Positions 55,079 to 64,000 of a DNA stretch of 64,000 bases are shown in pieces; positions within the stretch are counted from its first letter, which is position 1, and every line of letters starts with the position of its first letter. The position numbers were made by a program, and so were the translations under genes. This stretch comes from Prochlorococcus marinus CUG1416 (lineage in GTDB: Bacteria; Cyanobacteriota; Cyanobacteriia; PCC-6307; Cyanobiaceae). The DNA lies in contig NZ_JAAORM010000002.1 in the NCBI RefSeq assembly GCF_017695965.1, positions 124,001-188,000 of the forward strand, in the 5' to 3' direction. The notes beneath the pieces are model-generated. The model saw only the letters and a list, made by a program, of their open reading frames with translations, was not told the DNA's origin and searched no databases.

Positions 55079-56704
55079 TTATTTTTGTTCAGAAAATTGT
55101 TTACCATAGCCATAAGGTTCTTCCACTAATGGAGCTTCTCCTTCCCAATTTTCCACTGGAGGAGGAGATGATGTTAACCATTCAGGTGTTAAAGCATTCC
55201 AAGGATTATCTCCAGAATCGTTACCGTTTCTCAAACTAAAGAATATGTTAATTAAAAAAGGAATAGTACTTATAGCCATCAAGAGAGCCCCTAAACTACT
55301 TATTTGATTAACGAACTGGAATTGCGGATCATATTCTGCAACTCTTCTAGGCATTCCATTTAAACCGAGCCAATGTTGAGGAGCAAAGCACAAGTTGAAT
55401 CCAATAAAGGTAATGATAAAATGTAAAATTCCCAATTTTTCATTGAGCATTTTCCCAGTTACTTTGGGAAACCAATGATAAATGGATGAGAAAATAATAA
55501 AAACAGTACCTCCATAAACTATGTAATGAAAATGGGCTACCACGAAATAGGTATCATGTACGTGAATATCGAAAGGAACCTGTGCCAAAGCAACTCCTGT
55601 AATACCTCCAAAAACAAAATTTATAATAAATCCACAAGAGAATAAGATTGCACTATTGATGGATATTTTACCTCCCCATAATGTTGCAACCCAATTGAAA
55701 AATTTTATCCCTGTTGGAACAGCAATAAATGCAGTTGCGATAGTAAAGAACAATCTCATCCAGGGAGGTGTTCCACTAGTAAACATGTGATGAGCCCAAA
55801 CAACTAAACCTAGAACAACTATTCCCATTATTGAAAAAACCATTGTTGTATATCCAAAAAGTGGTTTTCTAGCATGTACAGGAAGTATTTCACTAACTAA
55901 ACCAAAAGCGGGAAGTACCATAATGTAAACAGCTGGATGAGAATAAAACCAAAATAAATGCTGATAAACTACTACATTGCCTCCTAAAACAGGATTGAAA
56001 AAACCAGTATTAGCAATGATATCAAAGCTAAGTAGAATTAAAGTGCCTGCCAAAACGGGAGTTGACAAAACAACTAATATACTTGTCCCAAGCATCGCCC
56101 AACAATACATTGGCAATTGCATAAGTTTTAATCCAGGCCTTCTTAATTTGATAATAGTGGCAATAAAGTTTATTCCACCAAAGATAGAACTACCTCCAAG
56201 TAATAGAACGCTCATAATCCAAATTATTTGTCCCGATTGAGGAGTAGTTATGCTCAAGGGTGGATAAGCCGTCCATCCAGCCTGAGCAGCACCTTCAACA
56301 AAATAACTTGCCACCAGCATCAAACCCGAAGGAGGAATTAGCCAAAAAGCTACGGCATTTAATCTTGGAAATGCCATATCTCTTGCACCAACATAAAATG
56401 GAATTAAATAATTTCCAAAAGCACCGTTAACTACAGGCACTATCCAAAGGAATATCATTATTGTTCCGTGTAAGGTTAAAACTTGGTTATATACATCTCT
56501 TGGCATAAAGTCAGACATTGGACTAGCTAGTTCAATTCTTATAGCGCTCGCTAAAGTTCCTCCAATTAAATAGAAAAGAAAACCGCAAACCAAGTATTGT
56601 ATTCCAATTACTTTATGATCAAGACTAAAACTAAAGTATCTAAGCCAGCCTTTAGGTTGAAGACTTTCATTATTAGTTTTTTGTGGATCAATTGATATTG
56701 TCAT
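55079..56704 (-). CDS. ctaD: Cytochrome c oxidase subunit I (A2-type)
   Basis: Heme a/heme a3-CuB catalytic subunit of the terminal oxidase. The 541 aa have about 12 helices. Low-spin heme ligands are in TLHGTIMIFLW near 73-83 and AHFHYIVYGG near 390-399; CuB ligands are in HPAVYI and WAHHMFTSG near 310. The proton-path glutamate of HPEVY is Ala, and the segment reads YSHPAVY, the motif of the A2 heme-copper oxidases. Overlaps ctaC by 4 bases (ATGA). Confidence 0.97.
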   Translation of the reverse strand: MTISIDPQKTNNESLQPKGWLRYFSFSLDHKVIGIQYLVCGFLFYLIGGTLASAIRIELASPMSDFMPRDVYNQVLTLHGTIMIFLWIVPVVNGAFGNYLIPFYVGARDMAFPRLNAVAFWLIPPSGLMLVASYFVEGAAQAGWTAYPPLSITTPQSGQIIWIMSVLLLGGSSIFGGINFIATIIKLRRPGLKLMQLPMYCWAMLGTSILVVLSTPVLAGTLILLSFDIIANTGFFNPVLGGNVVVYQHLFWFYSHPAVYIMVLPAFGLVSEILPVHARKPLFGYTTMVFSIMGIVVLGLVVWAHHMFTSGTPPWMRLFFTIATAFIAVPTGIKFFNWVATLWGGKISINSAILFSCGFIINFVFGGITGVALAQVPFDIHVHDTYFVVAHFHYIVYGGTVFIIFSSIYHWFPKVTGKMLNEKLGILHFIITFIGFNLCFAPQHWLGLNGMPRRVAEYDPQFQFVNQISSLGALLMAISTIPFLINIFFSLRNGNDSGDNPWNALTPEWLTSSPPPVENWEGEAPLVEEPYGYGKQFSEQK

Positions 56705-57504
56705 AAATTAACCTCTGTTTTTTTATTTTTGTTAAACCAATCGTTGTAATCAGATTCATCTTCAACAATTATGGATGCTCTCATTCCTCCATGGTATGGA
56801 CCACATAATTCTGCGCAAATTATCGGATATTTTCCTACTTTTGTAGGAGTGAAATTTAGAATAGTCGGTTGTCCAGGAATAATATCCTGTTTAATTCTGA
56901 ACTCTGGTACCCAAAAAGCATGAATGACATCTTTGGATTCCATTTTCATTGATACTTTTTGATCAACAGGAACGTGTAGTTCTCCGGATATGAAATTGCC
57001 CTTGGGATAATTGAATAGAAATGCAAATTGCATAGCTGAAACTTCAATTGATAAATTATTTATTGCTATTTCATTATCAGAAGTTTGACTTATTCCAGCC
57101 CATATTTTTTCAGGATTAGAACTCATCATTTCGTGGTTATGATTTAGTTCTTTCATCCCTCCCATTCGGTCGTAGATGTTGTAGCTATATAAACCTATTA
57201 ATAAAACAATTATTGAAGGGATAATTGTCCATACAATTTCTAAGCTTAAATTTCCCTCTAAGGCTATACCATCGCCTATCTGATCATTTCTTTTCCTAAA
57301 CTTAAATAAGCTGTAAATAACAGCTATTGTCATTCCTATAAAAATAATTAATCCAATGATGAAAAGAATTTTAAAAAGTTCATCGTAAATTGGTGCATTA
57401 ATACTTGCTTCCGCTGGGAGCAAATTTACATTAAAACCAATCCAGAAAGATATAGCAAAAACGAGGGAAATAATTAGTATTAAATAAATGTTTTTATTTA
57501 ACAA
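56701..57504 (-). CDS. ctaC: Cytochrome c oxidase subunit II
   Basis: CuA subunit that takes electrons from cytochrome c or plastocyanin. The 267 aa have two N-terminal helices (about 5-25 and 45-67), then a periplasmic or lumenal cupredoxin domain. The CuA site is complete near 225-243: CAELCGPYHGGM with two Cys, His and Met, plus the upstream VIHAFWVPEF His. The ATGA overlap with ctaD shows coupling. The 222-base gap to the divergent ctaA is AT-rich and holds no gene that I can see, only promoters too vague to place. Confidence 0.96.
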   Translation of the reverse strand: MLNKNIYLILIISLVFAISFWIGFNVNLLPAEASINAPIYDELFKILFIIGLIIFIGMTIAVIYSLFKFRKRNDQIGDGIALEGNLSLEIVWTIIPSIIVLLIGLYSYNIYDRMGGMKELNHNHEMMSSNPEKIWAGISQTSDNEIAINNLSIEVSAMQFAFLFNYPKGNFISGELHVPVDQKVSMKMESKDVIHAFWVPEFRIKQDIIPGQPTILNFTPTKVGKYPIICAELCGPYHGGMRASIIVEDESDYNDWFNKNKKTEVNL

Positions 57505-57726
57505 TTGATTTCTAAAAATTTATATTTATATTATCAAGATATTCAATTTTTTTAATCCTGCATCCTTTGTTAAAAGAAAATCATTTAAATTCACAACTTC
57601 TTAAGATTTATGAAATAAAAGGCGTATTATTAATAACTTTTTAGATTTAATTGTCAGGGAAAAAAGATTAAATTAGTAAATTATTTTTTAAATTAAACAT
57701 ATTAATTTTTAATTAATGTTTAGTTT

Positions 57727-58695
57727 TTGAATCTAATTTATTATGCAAAATATATAGGTTTTAGCCATTTGATTAATAACCAATTATATAAATCAAAATA
57801 TCTGACAATTTTAAAAAGGTTGGGAAGTCATAGTGTACTTGCACTTATCGCACTAATCGTAATTGGAGGTGCTACGAGAGTCATGGAGGCGGGACTTGCC
57901 TGTCCAGATTGGCCATTATGTTATGGATCTTTTTTGCCTTTTAGTCATATGAATCTGAGAGTATTTCTAGAGTGGTTTCATCGTCTAGATGCTTTTCTGG
58001 TTGGAATATTAATTCTTTTTCAATTTGTACTTTCAATTATATGGAAAAAAGAAATTCCAAATTGGTTACCTAAAACTTATTCATTATTACTTTTTCTTGT
58101 TATTGTCCAAGGATCTTTTGGAGCTTTAACAGTAATAAACCTGCTCGATTCATATACTGTAACGGGCCATCTTTTAATAGCGTTTCTACTTCTTATTACA
58201 ACGATTTCAATAAATCAAAATTTAGAAAATGACGAAATTGAAGAGCCATTAATTTGGTGGAGATTATTGTTAATTGTTCCTCTAGTACTTACTTTGATTC
58301 AATCTTTTATTGGAGTAAGGCTTTCATCGACCTGGTCATCACATATTTGTTTATCTTTCAATAAACAATGCCTAATTCTAGATACACATAAATTATTTGC
58401 TTTTCCAATTGCCTTTTCTATTTTGTTGATTATTGCAACTTCAATTTATAAGAGAAGTTTGTTTAATAAAAATTGGAAATATCTCTCTGCACTTATTTTT
58501 CTTTTGATTTCCCAAATTCTACTGGGTGTTTTAAGTCTTAAAACAAATTTGAATGAACCTATTTTTATAATCGGTCATCAACTTAACGCATCTTTATTTA
58601 TTGCAATATTAACAACATTAATTTTTAGAAATCCTTTTGCCAAAAAGGACCTAAATCACTCCCTAAATTCACAAATGGTTGGTATTAATTCATGA
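57727..58695 (+). CDS. ctaA: Heme A synthase
   Basis: Oxidises heme O to heme A for the oxidase encoded divergently. The 322 aa have eight helices and two paired histidine segments: [21 protein letters not shown], cut to [15 protein letters not shown] near 53-67, [11 protein letters not shown] near 84, and the C-terminal DTHKLFAFP and GHQLNAS with the second heme's His. The start is TTG with no better ATG nearby. The stop overlaps the ctaB start by 4 bases. Confidence 0.94.
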   Translation: MNLIYYAKYIGFSHLINNQLYKSKYLTILKRLGSHSVLALIALIVIGGATRVMEAGLACPDWPLCYGSFLPFSHMNLRVFLEWFHRLDAFLVGILILFQFVLSIIWKKEIPNWLPKTYSLLLFLVIVQGSFGALTVINLLDSYTVTGHLLIAFLLLITTISINQNLENDEIEEPLIWWRLLLIVPLVLTLIQSFIGVRLSSTWSSHICLSFNKQCLILDTHKLFAFPIAFSILLIIATSIYKRSLFNKNWKYLSALIFLLISQILLGVLSLKTNLNEPIFIIGHQLNASLFIAILTTLIFRNPFAKKDLNHSLNSQMVGINS

Positions 58696-59693
58696 ACAGT
58701 AGTAACTTTGAAACTTTAAACCACAAATCTTCAATTAGGGAGGAAGTTGTACCTTCAAGAAAAAGATTAACATTGCCACCTTGGCTTGAAGTGGCCAAAC
58801 CCAGACTAATACCACTTTTACTGGCAACAACTTTGGGAGGAATGGCTTTAACTGAGGAATGGCCTTTATCTTCCCCGAAACTTATCTGTACTTTAGGTGG
58901 AGGAGCTTTGGCAGCAGCAGCTGCTGGGGCTCTTAATTGCTTGTGGGAAATGGAATTAGATAAAAGGATGATAAGGACTAGCAAAAGAGCTTTGCCAGCA
59001 GGTAAGTTGTCATCTGAGACTGTTTTTTTGGCCGCCGTATCATGTACTTTGGCGGCTTCGATGCTACTAATAAGTGGTGTAAATTATTTAGCTGCGGGCC
59101 TTACACTTCTTGGTTTATTTAGCTACGTGATTTTATATACCGTTATTTTGAAGCCACGTACAACTAAAAATATTGTTTTTGGAGGAGTTGCTGGTGCGAT
59201 ACCACCATTGGTCGGAGCATCTGCTGCTACAGGACATGTAGGTCTTAGTGGATGGTGGTTGTTTGGTTTAGTAATGTTATGGACTCCAGCTCATTTTTGG
59301 GCACTTGCAATTTTATTAAAGGATGATTATGCATCTGTTGGTATTCCTATGCTTCCTACTGTTAAAGGATCTGTTTTTACCGCTAAAGCTATTTCTCGTT
59401 ACGGATGGGCAACAGTTGTTATGAGTATTATGGGAGTTTTTGCTTTACCTGAAGGTGGTCTTCTATACGGAATTATGTTGTTGCCTTTTAATGGCAGACT
59501 TTTGCAATTAATAAATAAATTAAATAAATCCCCTGACGATCTTTCAAGAGCAAAGTCTCTTTTTAGGTGGTCTATTCTATATATGTTTGGTATTTGTCTT
59601 TTGTTATTAATTTCCAGAACCCAACTATCTGTAGAATTTGAGCAGCAATCTATGCAAATATTTTTCTCGTTAGTTTCCATCATTAGTAATTAA
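58692..59693 (+). CDS. ctaB: Protoheme IX farnesyltransferase
   Basis: UbiA-family enzyme converting heme B to heme O, substrate for CtaA. The 333 aa have about nine helices, the [12 protein letters not shown] segment near 76-87 as the prenyl-PP-binding Asn/Asp-rich site, [10 protein letters not shown] near 91-100, and PHFW-like [12 protein letters not shown] near 198-209 with [10 protein letters not shown] following. The ATGA overlap with ctaA indicates a coupled pair. Confidence 0.96.
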   Translation: MNSSNFETLNHKSSIREEVVPSRKRLTLPPWLEVAKPRLIPLLLATTLGGMALTEEWPLSSPKLICTLGGGALAAAAAGALNCLWEMELDKRMIRTSKRALPAGKLSSETVFLAAVSCTLAASMLLISGVNYLAAGLTLLGLFSYVILYTVILKPRTTKNIVFGGVAGAIPPLVGASAATGHVGLSGWWLFGLVMLWTPAHFWALAILLKDDYASVGIPMLPTVKGSVFTAKAISRYGWATVVMSIMGVFALPEGGLLYGIMLLPFNGRLLQLINKLNKSPDDLSRAKSLFRWSILYMFGICLLLLISRTQLSVEFEQQSMQIFFSLVSIISN

Positions 59694-59729
59694 ATTAGAT
59701 GTAAAATGTTTTTTAAGTAATTAGTAAGT

Positions 59730-60749
59730 TTGATGAATTATATAAAAGTTAAAGAGCTCTCAAAATCATATTCAGAGATAGAGGCATTAAAAAATTTATC
59801 GATGGACATTGAAGCTGGCACATTATTCGGAATACTAGGTCCAAATGGTGCTGGCAAATCAACGCTGATAAAAATTCTTGCTACTTTAATTGAGCCTGAT
59901 AGTGGCGAAGTTTTTATAAATAATATTAATCTGATAAAAAACTCAAGGAAAATTAGAGAATTAATTGGTTATGTTGCTCAGGATATTGCGCTTGATAAAA
60001 TATTAACTGGAAGAGAGCTTTTGGATTTTCAATCAGACCTTTATCACATCAACAAAAACAAAAAATTTGAAAGGATAAAAAAATTAATAGATCAATTAGA
60101 AATGAATGATTGGATAGATCGTAAGTGCGGAACTTATTCAGGGGGAATGAAAAGAAGAATAGATCTTGCAGCTGGACTTTTACACTTGCCCCAAGTATTA
60201 ATATTGGATGAACCTACTGTTGGTTTAGATATCGAAAGTAGGAATATAATATGGCAACTTTTGAAAGATTTGAGAAATGATGGAATGACTATTATTTTAA
60301 GCAGTCACTATCTCGATGAAATAGATAAATTAGCAGATAGTTTGGTGATAATTGATGATGGAAGAGTTATAGCCCAAGGGACTCCTGCAGAACTTAAAAA
60401 AAAATTAGGAGGAGATAGAGTAACTTTGAAAGTTAAAGAATTTAGTAATGAGGAAGAAGCAAAAAATATATGCCAGATTTTATCTTCAATAGATGGAATT
60501 AGTCAGATTATCATTAATGAAGCCCAAGGTTTCTCAATTAATTTTGTAGCAGATAAGGAAAAAGATTTACTTACGAAGCTCAAAGTGGAATTAGCCTTTT
60601 CAAAGTTTGAAATTTTTTCTCTTACCCAAAGTCAGCCCAGCTTGGATGATGTATATCTTCAGGCAACTGGGAAAACATTATTAGATGCCGAAATTTCTAT
60701 GGCAGGGAAAAGAGATCTTAAAAAAGAATCAAAGCAATCAATGCGATAA
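59730..60749 (+). CDS. ABC-2 type exporter ATPase
   Basis: A 339-aa ATP-binding protein of the DrrA/CcmA-like export group. Walker A GPNGAGKST near 37-45, YVAQDIALD near 88 (Q-loop), YSGGMKRR near 139-146 as signature, and LILDEPTVGLD near 158-168 are complete. The C-terminal 100 residues are the extra domain typical of DrrA-type ATPases. A matching permease follows after 47 bases. The pair lies next to ctaAB, an association seen in other cyanobacteria by my recollection; the exported compound is unknown. Confidence 0.9.
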   Translation: MMNYIKVKELSKSYSEIEALKNLSMDIEAGTLFGILGPNGAGKSTLIKILATLIEPDSGEVFINNINLIKNSRKIRELIGYVAQDIALDKILTGRELLDFQSDLYHINKNKKFERIKKLIDQLEMNDWIDRKCGTYSGGMKRRIDLAAGLLHLPQVLILDEPTVGLDIESRNIIWQLLKDLRNDGMTIILSSHYLDEIDKLADSLVIIDDGRVIAQGTPAELKKKLGGDRVTLKVKEFSNEEEAKNICQILSSIDGISQIIINEAQGFSINFVADKEKDLLTKLKVELAFSKFEIFSLTQSQPSLDDVYLQATGKTLLDAEISMAGKRDLKKESKQSMR

Positions 60750-60796
60750 AAAACTTTTATGTAACTAACTATAATGAATATTAATTACTGCTAATT

Positions 60797-61621
60797 ATGG
60801 AATTAAAACAGTATAATTTATTTTTTTTATATCAAGAAACATTTGCCTTAACAAAGAGATTATTTATCCAATTAAAAAGAAGACCATCAACTCTTTTAGC
60901 TGGAATATTACAACCCATAATTTGGCTTTTTTTGTTTGGGGCATTATTCTCTAAAGCTCCTGAAGGTTTTTTCCCAGGAGTTGATTCTTATGGGAATTTT
61001 TTAGGAGCAGGACTTATTGTTTTTACTGCTTTTAGCGGAGCCCTAAACTCTGGTCTTCCTTTAATGTTTGATAGAGAGTTTGGATTTCTTAATAGGTTAC
61101 TTGTGGCTCCTTTAACCAGTAGATTATCCATAGTTTTATCTTCTTTTTTTTACATAACAATATTGAGCTTTGTTCAGAGTATTGTAATAATGGTTGTTTC
61201 GTATATTTTGGGTTATGGATGGCCCAACTTATATGGTTTAGTAATTGTGTTTTCAACACTTATTCTATTAGTTCTTTTTGTGACATCAATAAGTTTATGT
61301 TTAGCGTTTGTTTTGCCGGGACATATTGAATTAATCGCTCTTATATTTGTAATAAACTTACCTCTTCTTTTTGCAAGCACTGCTTTAGCTCCAATATCTT
61401 TCATGCCAAATTGGCTTGGGTGGTTAGCTTCATTAAATCCATTAACTTTTGCGATTGAACCTATTAGGACTGCTTATACAGAAACTATGAATTTAGAATT
61501 AGTGGCTTTACATGCCCCATATGGTGATTTAACTTGTAAGAGTTGTATATCAATTTTATTTTCTTTAACAGTTTTTTCCTTGATTATCATAAGGCCTCTG
61601 TTAAATAGAAAGTTAAATTAA
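60797..61621 (+). CDS. ABC-2 type exporter permease
   Basis: A 274-aa inner-membrane protein with six hydrophobic segments (about 34-52, 68-88, 112-135, 140-165, 172-192, 245-265) and the ABC-2 signature region ILQPIIWLFLFGALF near 37-51. LPLLFASTALAPISFMPNWLGWLASLNPLT is cut to APISFMPNWLGWLASLNPLT near 197-216, the conserved ABC-2 loop. It partners the ATPase just upstream. A short hypothetical gene follows 7 bases later. Confidence 0.9.
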   Translation: MELKQYNLFFLYQETFALTKRLFIQLKRRPSTLLAGILQPIIWLFLFGALFSKAPEGFFPGVDSYGNFLGAGLIVFTAFSGALNSGLPLMFDREFGFLNRLLVAPLTSRLSIVLSSFFYITILSFVQSIVIMVVSYILGYGWPNLYGLVIVFSTLILLVLFVTSISLCLAFVLPGHIELIALIFVINLPLLFASTALAPISFMPNWLGWLASLNPLTFAIEPIRTAYTETMNLELVALHAPYGDLTCKSCISILFSLTVFSLIIIRPLLNRKLN

Positions 61622-61628
61622 TAAATTT

Positions 61629-62063
61629 ATGCTTTTAAAAAATCATCTAATAGAAGTTTTTAAAAAAGCCTCTTCAGAAGATAATATTTTGCTTAAAGAA
61701 AATATTGTTCTTAAGTGGGTGCATAGATTTGGGATTAATTCTTTAAATGATTTATTAATCCATACCCCAGCTCTAAGGGAATATCAGCTTGAAGAAGAAA
61801 ATCAAGAACATACCACTTTAATGGATGAAGTAGATGAAGAAGAAAATCAAGAACAAATTAAACTTGAATTATCAAAAACTTTTGAAAACATAGAAGAAAC
61901 AAAATGGGAATTAAATCGTCTAGAAACTTCTAGCAGTAATGGAATATTTAGCAAAGTTCAAAATTCTAATAATATAAAACAACTTACTGATACCCAGAAA
62001 TTACCACTGCCTAATATTAAAAATTTAAGAAAGTGGATTAATAACGATAAAAAAGCTAGTTAG
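61629..62063 (+). CDS. 144-aa acidic hypothetical protein
   Basis: A soluble protein with an N-terminal helical part (LIEVFKKASSEDNILLKENIV near 7-27, then WVHRFGINSLNDLL), a glutamate-rich middle in which EEENQE occurs twice (a 20-base exact repeat 45 bases apart, at 61791 and 61836), and a C-terminal PNIKNLRKWI segment. No family is recognised. It follows the exporter by 7 bases and converges with groEL (4 bases). Probably a lineage-specific gene. Confidence 0.65.
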   Translation: MLLKNHLIEVFKKASSEDNILLKENIVLKWVHRFGINSLNDLLIHTPALREYQLEEENQEHTTLMDEVDEEENQEQIKLELSKTFENIEETKWELNRLETSSSNGIFSKVQNSNNIKQLTDTQKLPLPNIKNLRKWINNDKKAS

Positions 62064-62067
62064 ATTT

Positions 62068-63813
62068 CTACATCATTCCTGGCATACCCATGCCACCCAT
62101 TCCTGGCATACCCATACCACCCATTCCTGGCATACCCATGCCACCCATTCCTGGCATGCCCATACCACCCATTCCTGGCATGCCCATGCCACCCATTCCT
62201 CCCATGGGATCCCCACCTGGGCCTCCAGGGGCTACGGCTTCAGGTTCTGGAATGTCAGCAATCGCAACTTCTGTTGTGAGAAGCATAGCTGCAATAGATA
62301 CTGAATCTTGAAGAGCTAATCTTATTACTTTGGTTGGGTCTAATATGCCTGAATCCTTTAAATCCTCATATTTTCCTGAATCAGCATTAAAGCCTTTGTT
62401 AAGCCTTTTGACTTCAGCTACAACTACATCACCATTAAAACCAGCATTTTTTGCTATTTGTTTAGTAGGTTCCAAAAGGGCTTCTTTTAATATATTTAGC
62501 CCTGTTCTCAAATCATCGGAAGATGTTTGACTTAAATTTAAAAGATCCTCTGATATTTCAATTAAAGTTTGTCCCCCTCCAGAGACAACACCCTCTTCAA
62601 TAGCAGCTTTTGTAGCATTAAGGGAATCTTCTATTCTCAACTTTTTGTACTTCATCTCTGTTTCTGTTGCAGCTCCTACTTTGATAAGAGCTACTCCTCC
62701 AGCTAGTTTGGCTATCCTTTCATTGATTTTATCCTGATCATATTCTGATTCAGTTATATCAACTTCTCTCTTTAATTTCTCAACTCTCGCTTTAACTAAA
62801 TCTTTAGTGTCTTCGAAGGCAATAATTGTAGTTTTATCCTTTGTGATAGTTATTTTTTTTGCTTTGCCTAAATCATTAATCGATACTTTATCTAGTTTCA
62901 TTGATTTATCTTCACTAATTAACTTAGCTCCAGTAAGAATAGCAATATCTTCAAGGGCAGCTTTTCTTCTTTCACCAAATAATGGAGCTCTTACGGAAGC
63001 TACATTTAACACTCCACTATTCTTATTCAATACCAGAGTAGTTAAAGCTTCTCCTTCGATATCTTCAGCAAGAATTAGAAAAGGTGAGCCTGACTTCTGA
63101 ATTTCTTCAAGTATTGGAACCAGATCAACTAAAGTTGAGATTTTTTGATCAGTTATTAATATTTTAGGGTTTTCAAGTTCACAAACTTGTCTTTCTTGGT
63201 CTGTCACAAAATATGGAGAACTATAACCTCTATCAAAAGACATTCCTTCAGTTATATCTAATTCTGTTTCTAGTGATTGAGATTCTTCAACAGTTATTAC
63301 GCCATCAGAAGTAACAATATCCATTGCTTTCGAAATTATAGATCCAATCTCTTCATCACCTCCAGCACTAACTGTTGCAACTTTTTGGATATCAGAACCA
63401 CTTAATGAAATACTTTTGGAACTTAATTTTTCTAAAACAAAAGCTAGGCCTAACTCCATACCTTTTTTTAACTCCATTGGACTGGCACCAGAAGCAATAT
63501 TTTTTAATCCCTCCTGAACCATCTTCTGAGTCAAAATAGTTGCTGTTGTTGTTCCATCACCAGCAGTCTCTTTTGTCTTGGATGCAACTTGTTCTATTAA
63601 TTTCGCACCTAAATTAGAAATAGGGTTTTCAATCTCAATTTCTTTAGCGACAGTGGATCCATCTCTTACTATATCTGGCGAACCAAATTTTCTTTCTATT
63701 ACTACGTTTTTTGCCTTCGGCCCAATAGTAACCTTTACTGCATTAGCTACGAAATTTACACCTTTTTCTAGCGCTTCTCTTGATTCATTAGAAAAACTTA
63801 ACTGTTTTGCCAT
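62068..63813 (-). CDS. groL: Chaperonin GroEL (stand-alone paralogue, GGM tail)
   Basis: 60-kDa chaperonin that folds proteins in a double-ring cavity. The 581 aa include the nucleotide site [11 protein letters not shown] near 87-97, [14 protein letters not shown] near 155, and [13 protein letters not shown] near 402-414. No groES lies next to it, so it is the second, non-operon copy typical of cyanobacteria. The C-terminal tail has Gly-Met-Pro repeats instead of one short GGM tail. No CIRCE inverted repeat is seen in the bases upstream of the start. Confidence 0.95.
   Translation of the reverse strand: MAKQLSFSNESREALEKGVNFVANAVKVTIGPKAKNVVIERKFGSPDIVRDGSTVAKEIEIENPISNLGAKLIEQVASKTKETAGDGTTTATILTQKMVQEGLKNIASGASPMELKKGMELGLAFVLEKLSSKSISLSGSDIQKVATVSAGGDEEIGSIISKAMDIVTSDGVITVEESQSLETELDITEGMSFDRGYSSPYFVTDQERQVCELENPKILITDQKISTLVDLVPILEEIQKSGSPFLILAEDIEGEALTTLVLNKNSGVLNVASVRAPLFGERRKAALEDIAILTGAKLISEDKSMKLDKVSINDLGKAKKITITKDKTTIIAFEDTKDLVKARVEKLKREVDITESEYDQDKINERIAKLAGGVALIKVGAATETEMKYKKLRIEDSLNATKAAIEEGVVSGGGQTLIEISEDLLNLSQTSSDDLRTGLNILKEALLEPTKQIAKNAGFNGDVVVAEVKRLNKGFNADSGKYEDLKDSGILDPTKVIRLALQDSVSIAAMLLTTEVAIADIPEPEAVAPGGPGGDPMGGMGGMGMPGMGGMGMPGMGGMGMPGMGGMGMPGMGGMGMPGMM
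62075..62194 (-). repeat. Five 24-base tandem repeats coding the GroEL tail
   Basis: Units begin at 62075, 62099, 62123, 62147 and 62171 with a strict 24-base period, and each encodes GGMGMPGM. A few synonymous changes (atg/ata) distinguish them. Repeat number may vary between strains without changing the frame. Confidence 0.95.
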
Positions 63814-63944
63814 GTTTACTGGATCTTTTATCTTATTCTAATCTCCCACAGAATCATTTTTAAGGGATATTTAATTAAGTGGGGAAAGCCGAATTTCTTT
63901 TAATGAGGCATACAAATTAATTTAAATAAGAGTATCTTTAAGAT

Positions 63945-64000
63945 ATGGATGAAACAAATAATCTTATTTTTACTCTCACTGCGATCCTAGCGATTGCTAT
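63945..64000 (+). CDS. Start of a membrane protein gene, cut by the window edge
   Basis: An ATG-initiated frame that runs open to the end of the window (18 full codons). The visible peptide MDETNNLIFTLTAILAIA is acidic, then hydrophobic, so it looks like the beginning of a small membrane protein. It reads divergently from groL, 131 bases away. Nothing more can be said without the rest of the gene. Confidence 0.45.
   Translation, partial: MDETNNLIFTLTAILAIA

Noticed and set aside
62075-62194. Regularly spaced repeats suggesting a CRISPR-like array
   Set aside because: Units are contiguous without unique spacers and lie in frame within groL.
62090-62311. Proline-rich plus-strand frame (repeated PPIPGMP)
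   Set aside because: It is the exact antisense of the Gly-Met-Pro repeats of groL and has no independent signal.
63814-63944. Search for a CIRCE/HrcA operator before groL
   Set aside because: No TTAGCACTC-N9-GAGTGCTAA-like inverted repeat is visible.

Overview
This window is a stretch of chromosome from a marine picocyanobacterium, almost certainly a high-light-adapted Prochlorococcus. The base composition is very AT-rich and genes are packed with tiny gaps or 1-12 base overlaps. Cyanobacterial markers are present: ChlG, NdhB, PipX/PipY, SepF, a cyAbrB regulator, DUF1823-, DUF2862-, DUF4278- and YlqD-type small proteins, a chloroplast-like pyruvate dehydrogenase E2, and pathways for (pseudo)cobalamin and heme A. 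Genus is inferred from gene content and order; no alignment was run. No integrase, transposase, phage gene or CRISPR array was seen.

Layout. 1-1400: a sparse region with short reading frames (35, 46, 31 and 63 codons), two terminator-like hairpins, and tRNA-Thr(GGU) and tRNA-Tyr(GUA). 1413-8566 (+): aroQ, miaE, cobI, a DUF1823-like protein, der, an EcfT/CbiQ-type permease, pipX-pipY, sepF, proC. 8563-11852 (-): a GT4 glycosyltransferase, recO, a degenerate deoC-like gene, long-form hpf. 11897-17729 (+): lipB, an acyl-CoA/ACP synthetase, ylqD, pdhC, queA. 17719-22111 (-): cysK, two tandem PLP transsulfuration enzymes, rpsD. 22207-25081 (+): yidD, a glutaredoxin-like protein, murE, an SDR. 25111-28144: a cysteine/cystine lyase-like enzyme, arsM, a DUF4278 gene with an unusual leader, nfu. 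28215-33521: mqo, lepA, an orphan DppC-like permease, trmH. 33701-35954 (+): a light/DNA-repair cassette of DCC, TIGR03643, DUF2256 (43 codons) and a PhrB-type photolyase/cryptochrome. 36029-45857: small proteins, rsmB, a class A PBP, chlG, hisF, menG/ubiE, a DciA-like protein, birA, an ABC ATPase, ndhB. 46033-54373: topA, a repeat-rich lipoprotein gene broken by a tandem duplication, a DUF2232 membrane protein, cobT, a solute-binding protein, an aldo/keto reductase, ribE, cyAbrB. 54470-61621: ctaCDE (-) opposite ctaA-ctaB and an ABC-2 exporter (+). 62068-63813 (-): groEL with a Gly-Met repeat tail. The last 56 bases open another gene.

How the genes work together. Several groups make functional units: PipX/PipY for nitrogen/carbon signalling; CobI, the EcfT-like permease and CobT for cobalt/corrinoid metabolism; CysK plus two cystathionine-type enzymes plus a cysteine lyase for sulfur amino acids; CtaA/CtaB making heme A for the aa3-type oxidase CtaCDE; and the photolyase cassette for UV damage.

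The observations I rate highest are a 91-base tandem duplication that frameshifts the lipoprotein gene at 48648-49290; a GC-rich structured leader in front of the DUF4278 gene; a photolyase-family protein whose C-terminal CxxC of the iron-sulfur site is missing; a DeoC homologue lacking the Schiff-base lysine; and a set of unlisted very small genes.
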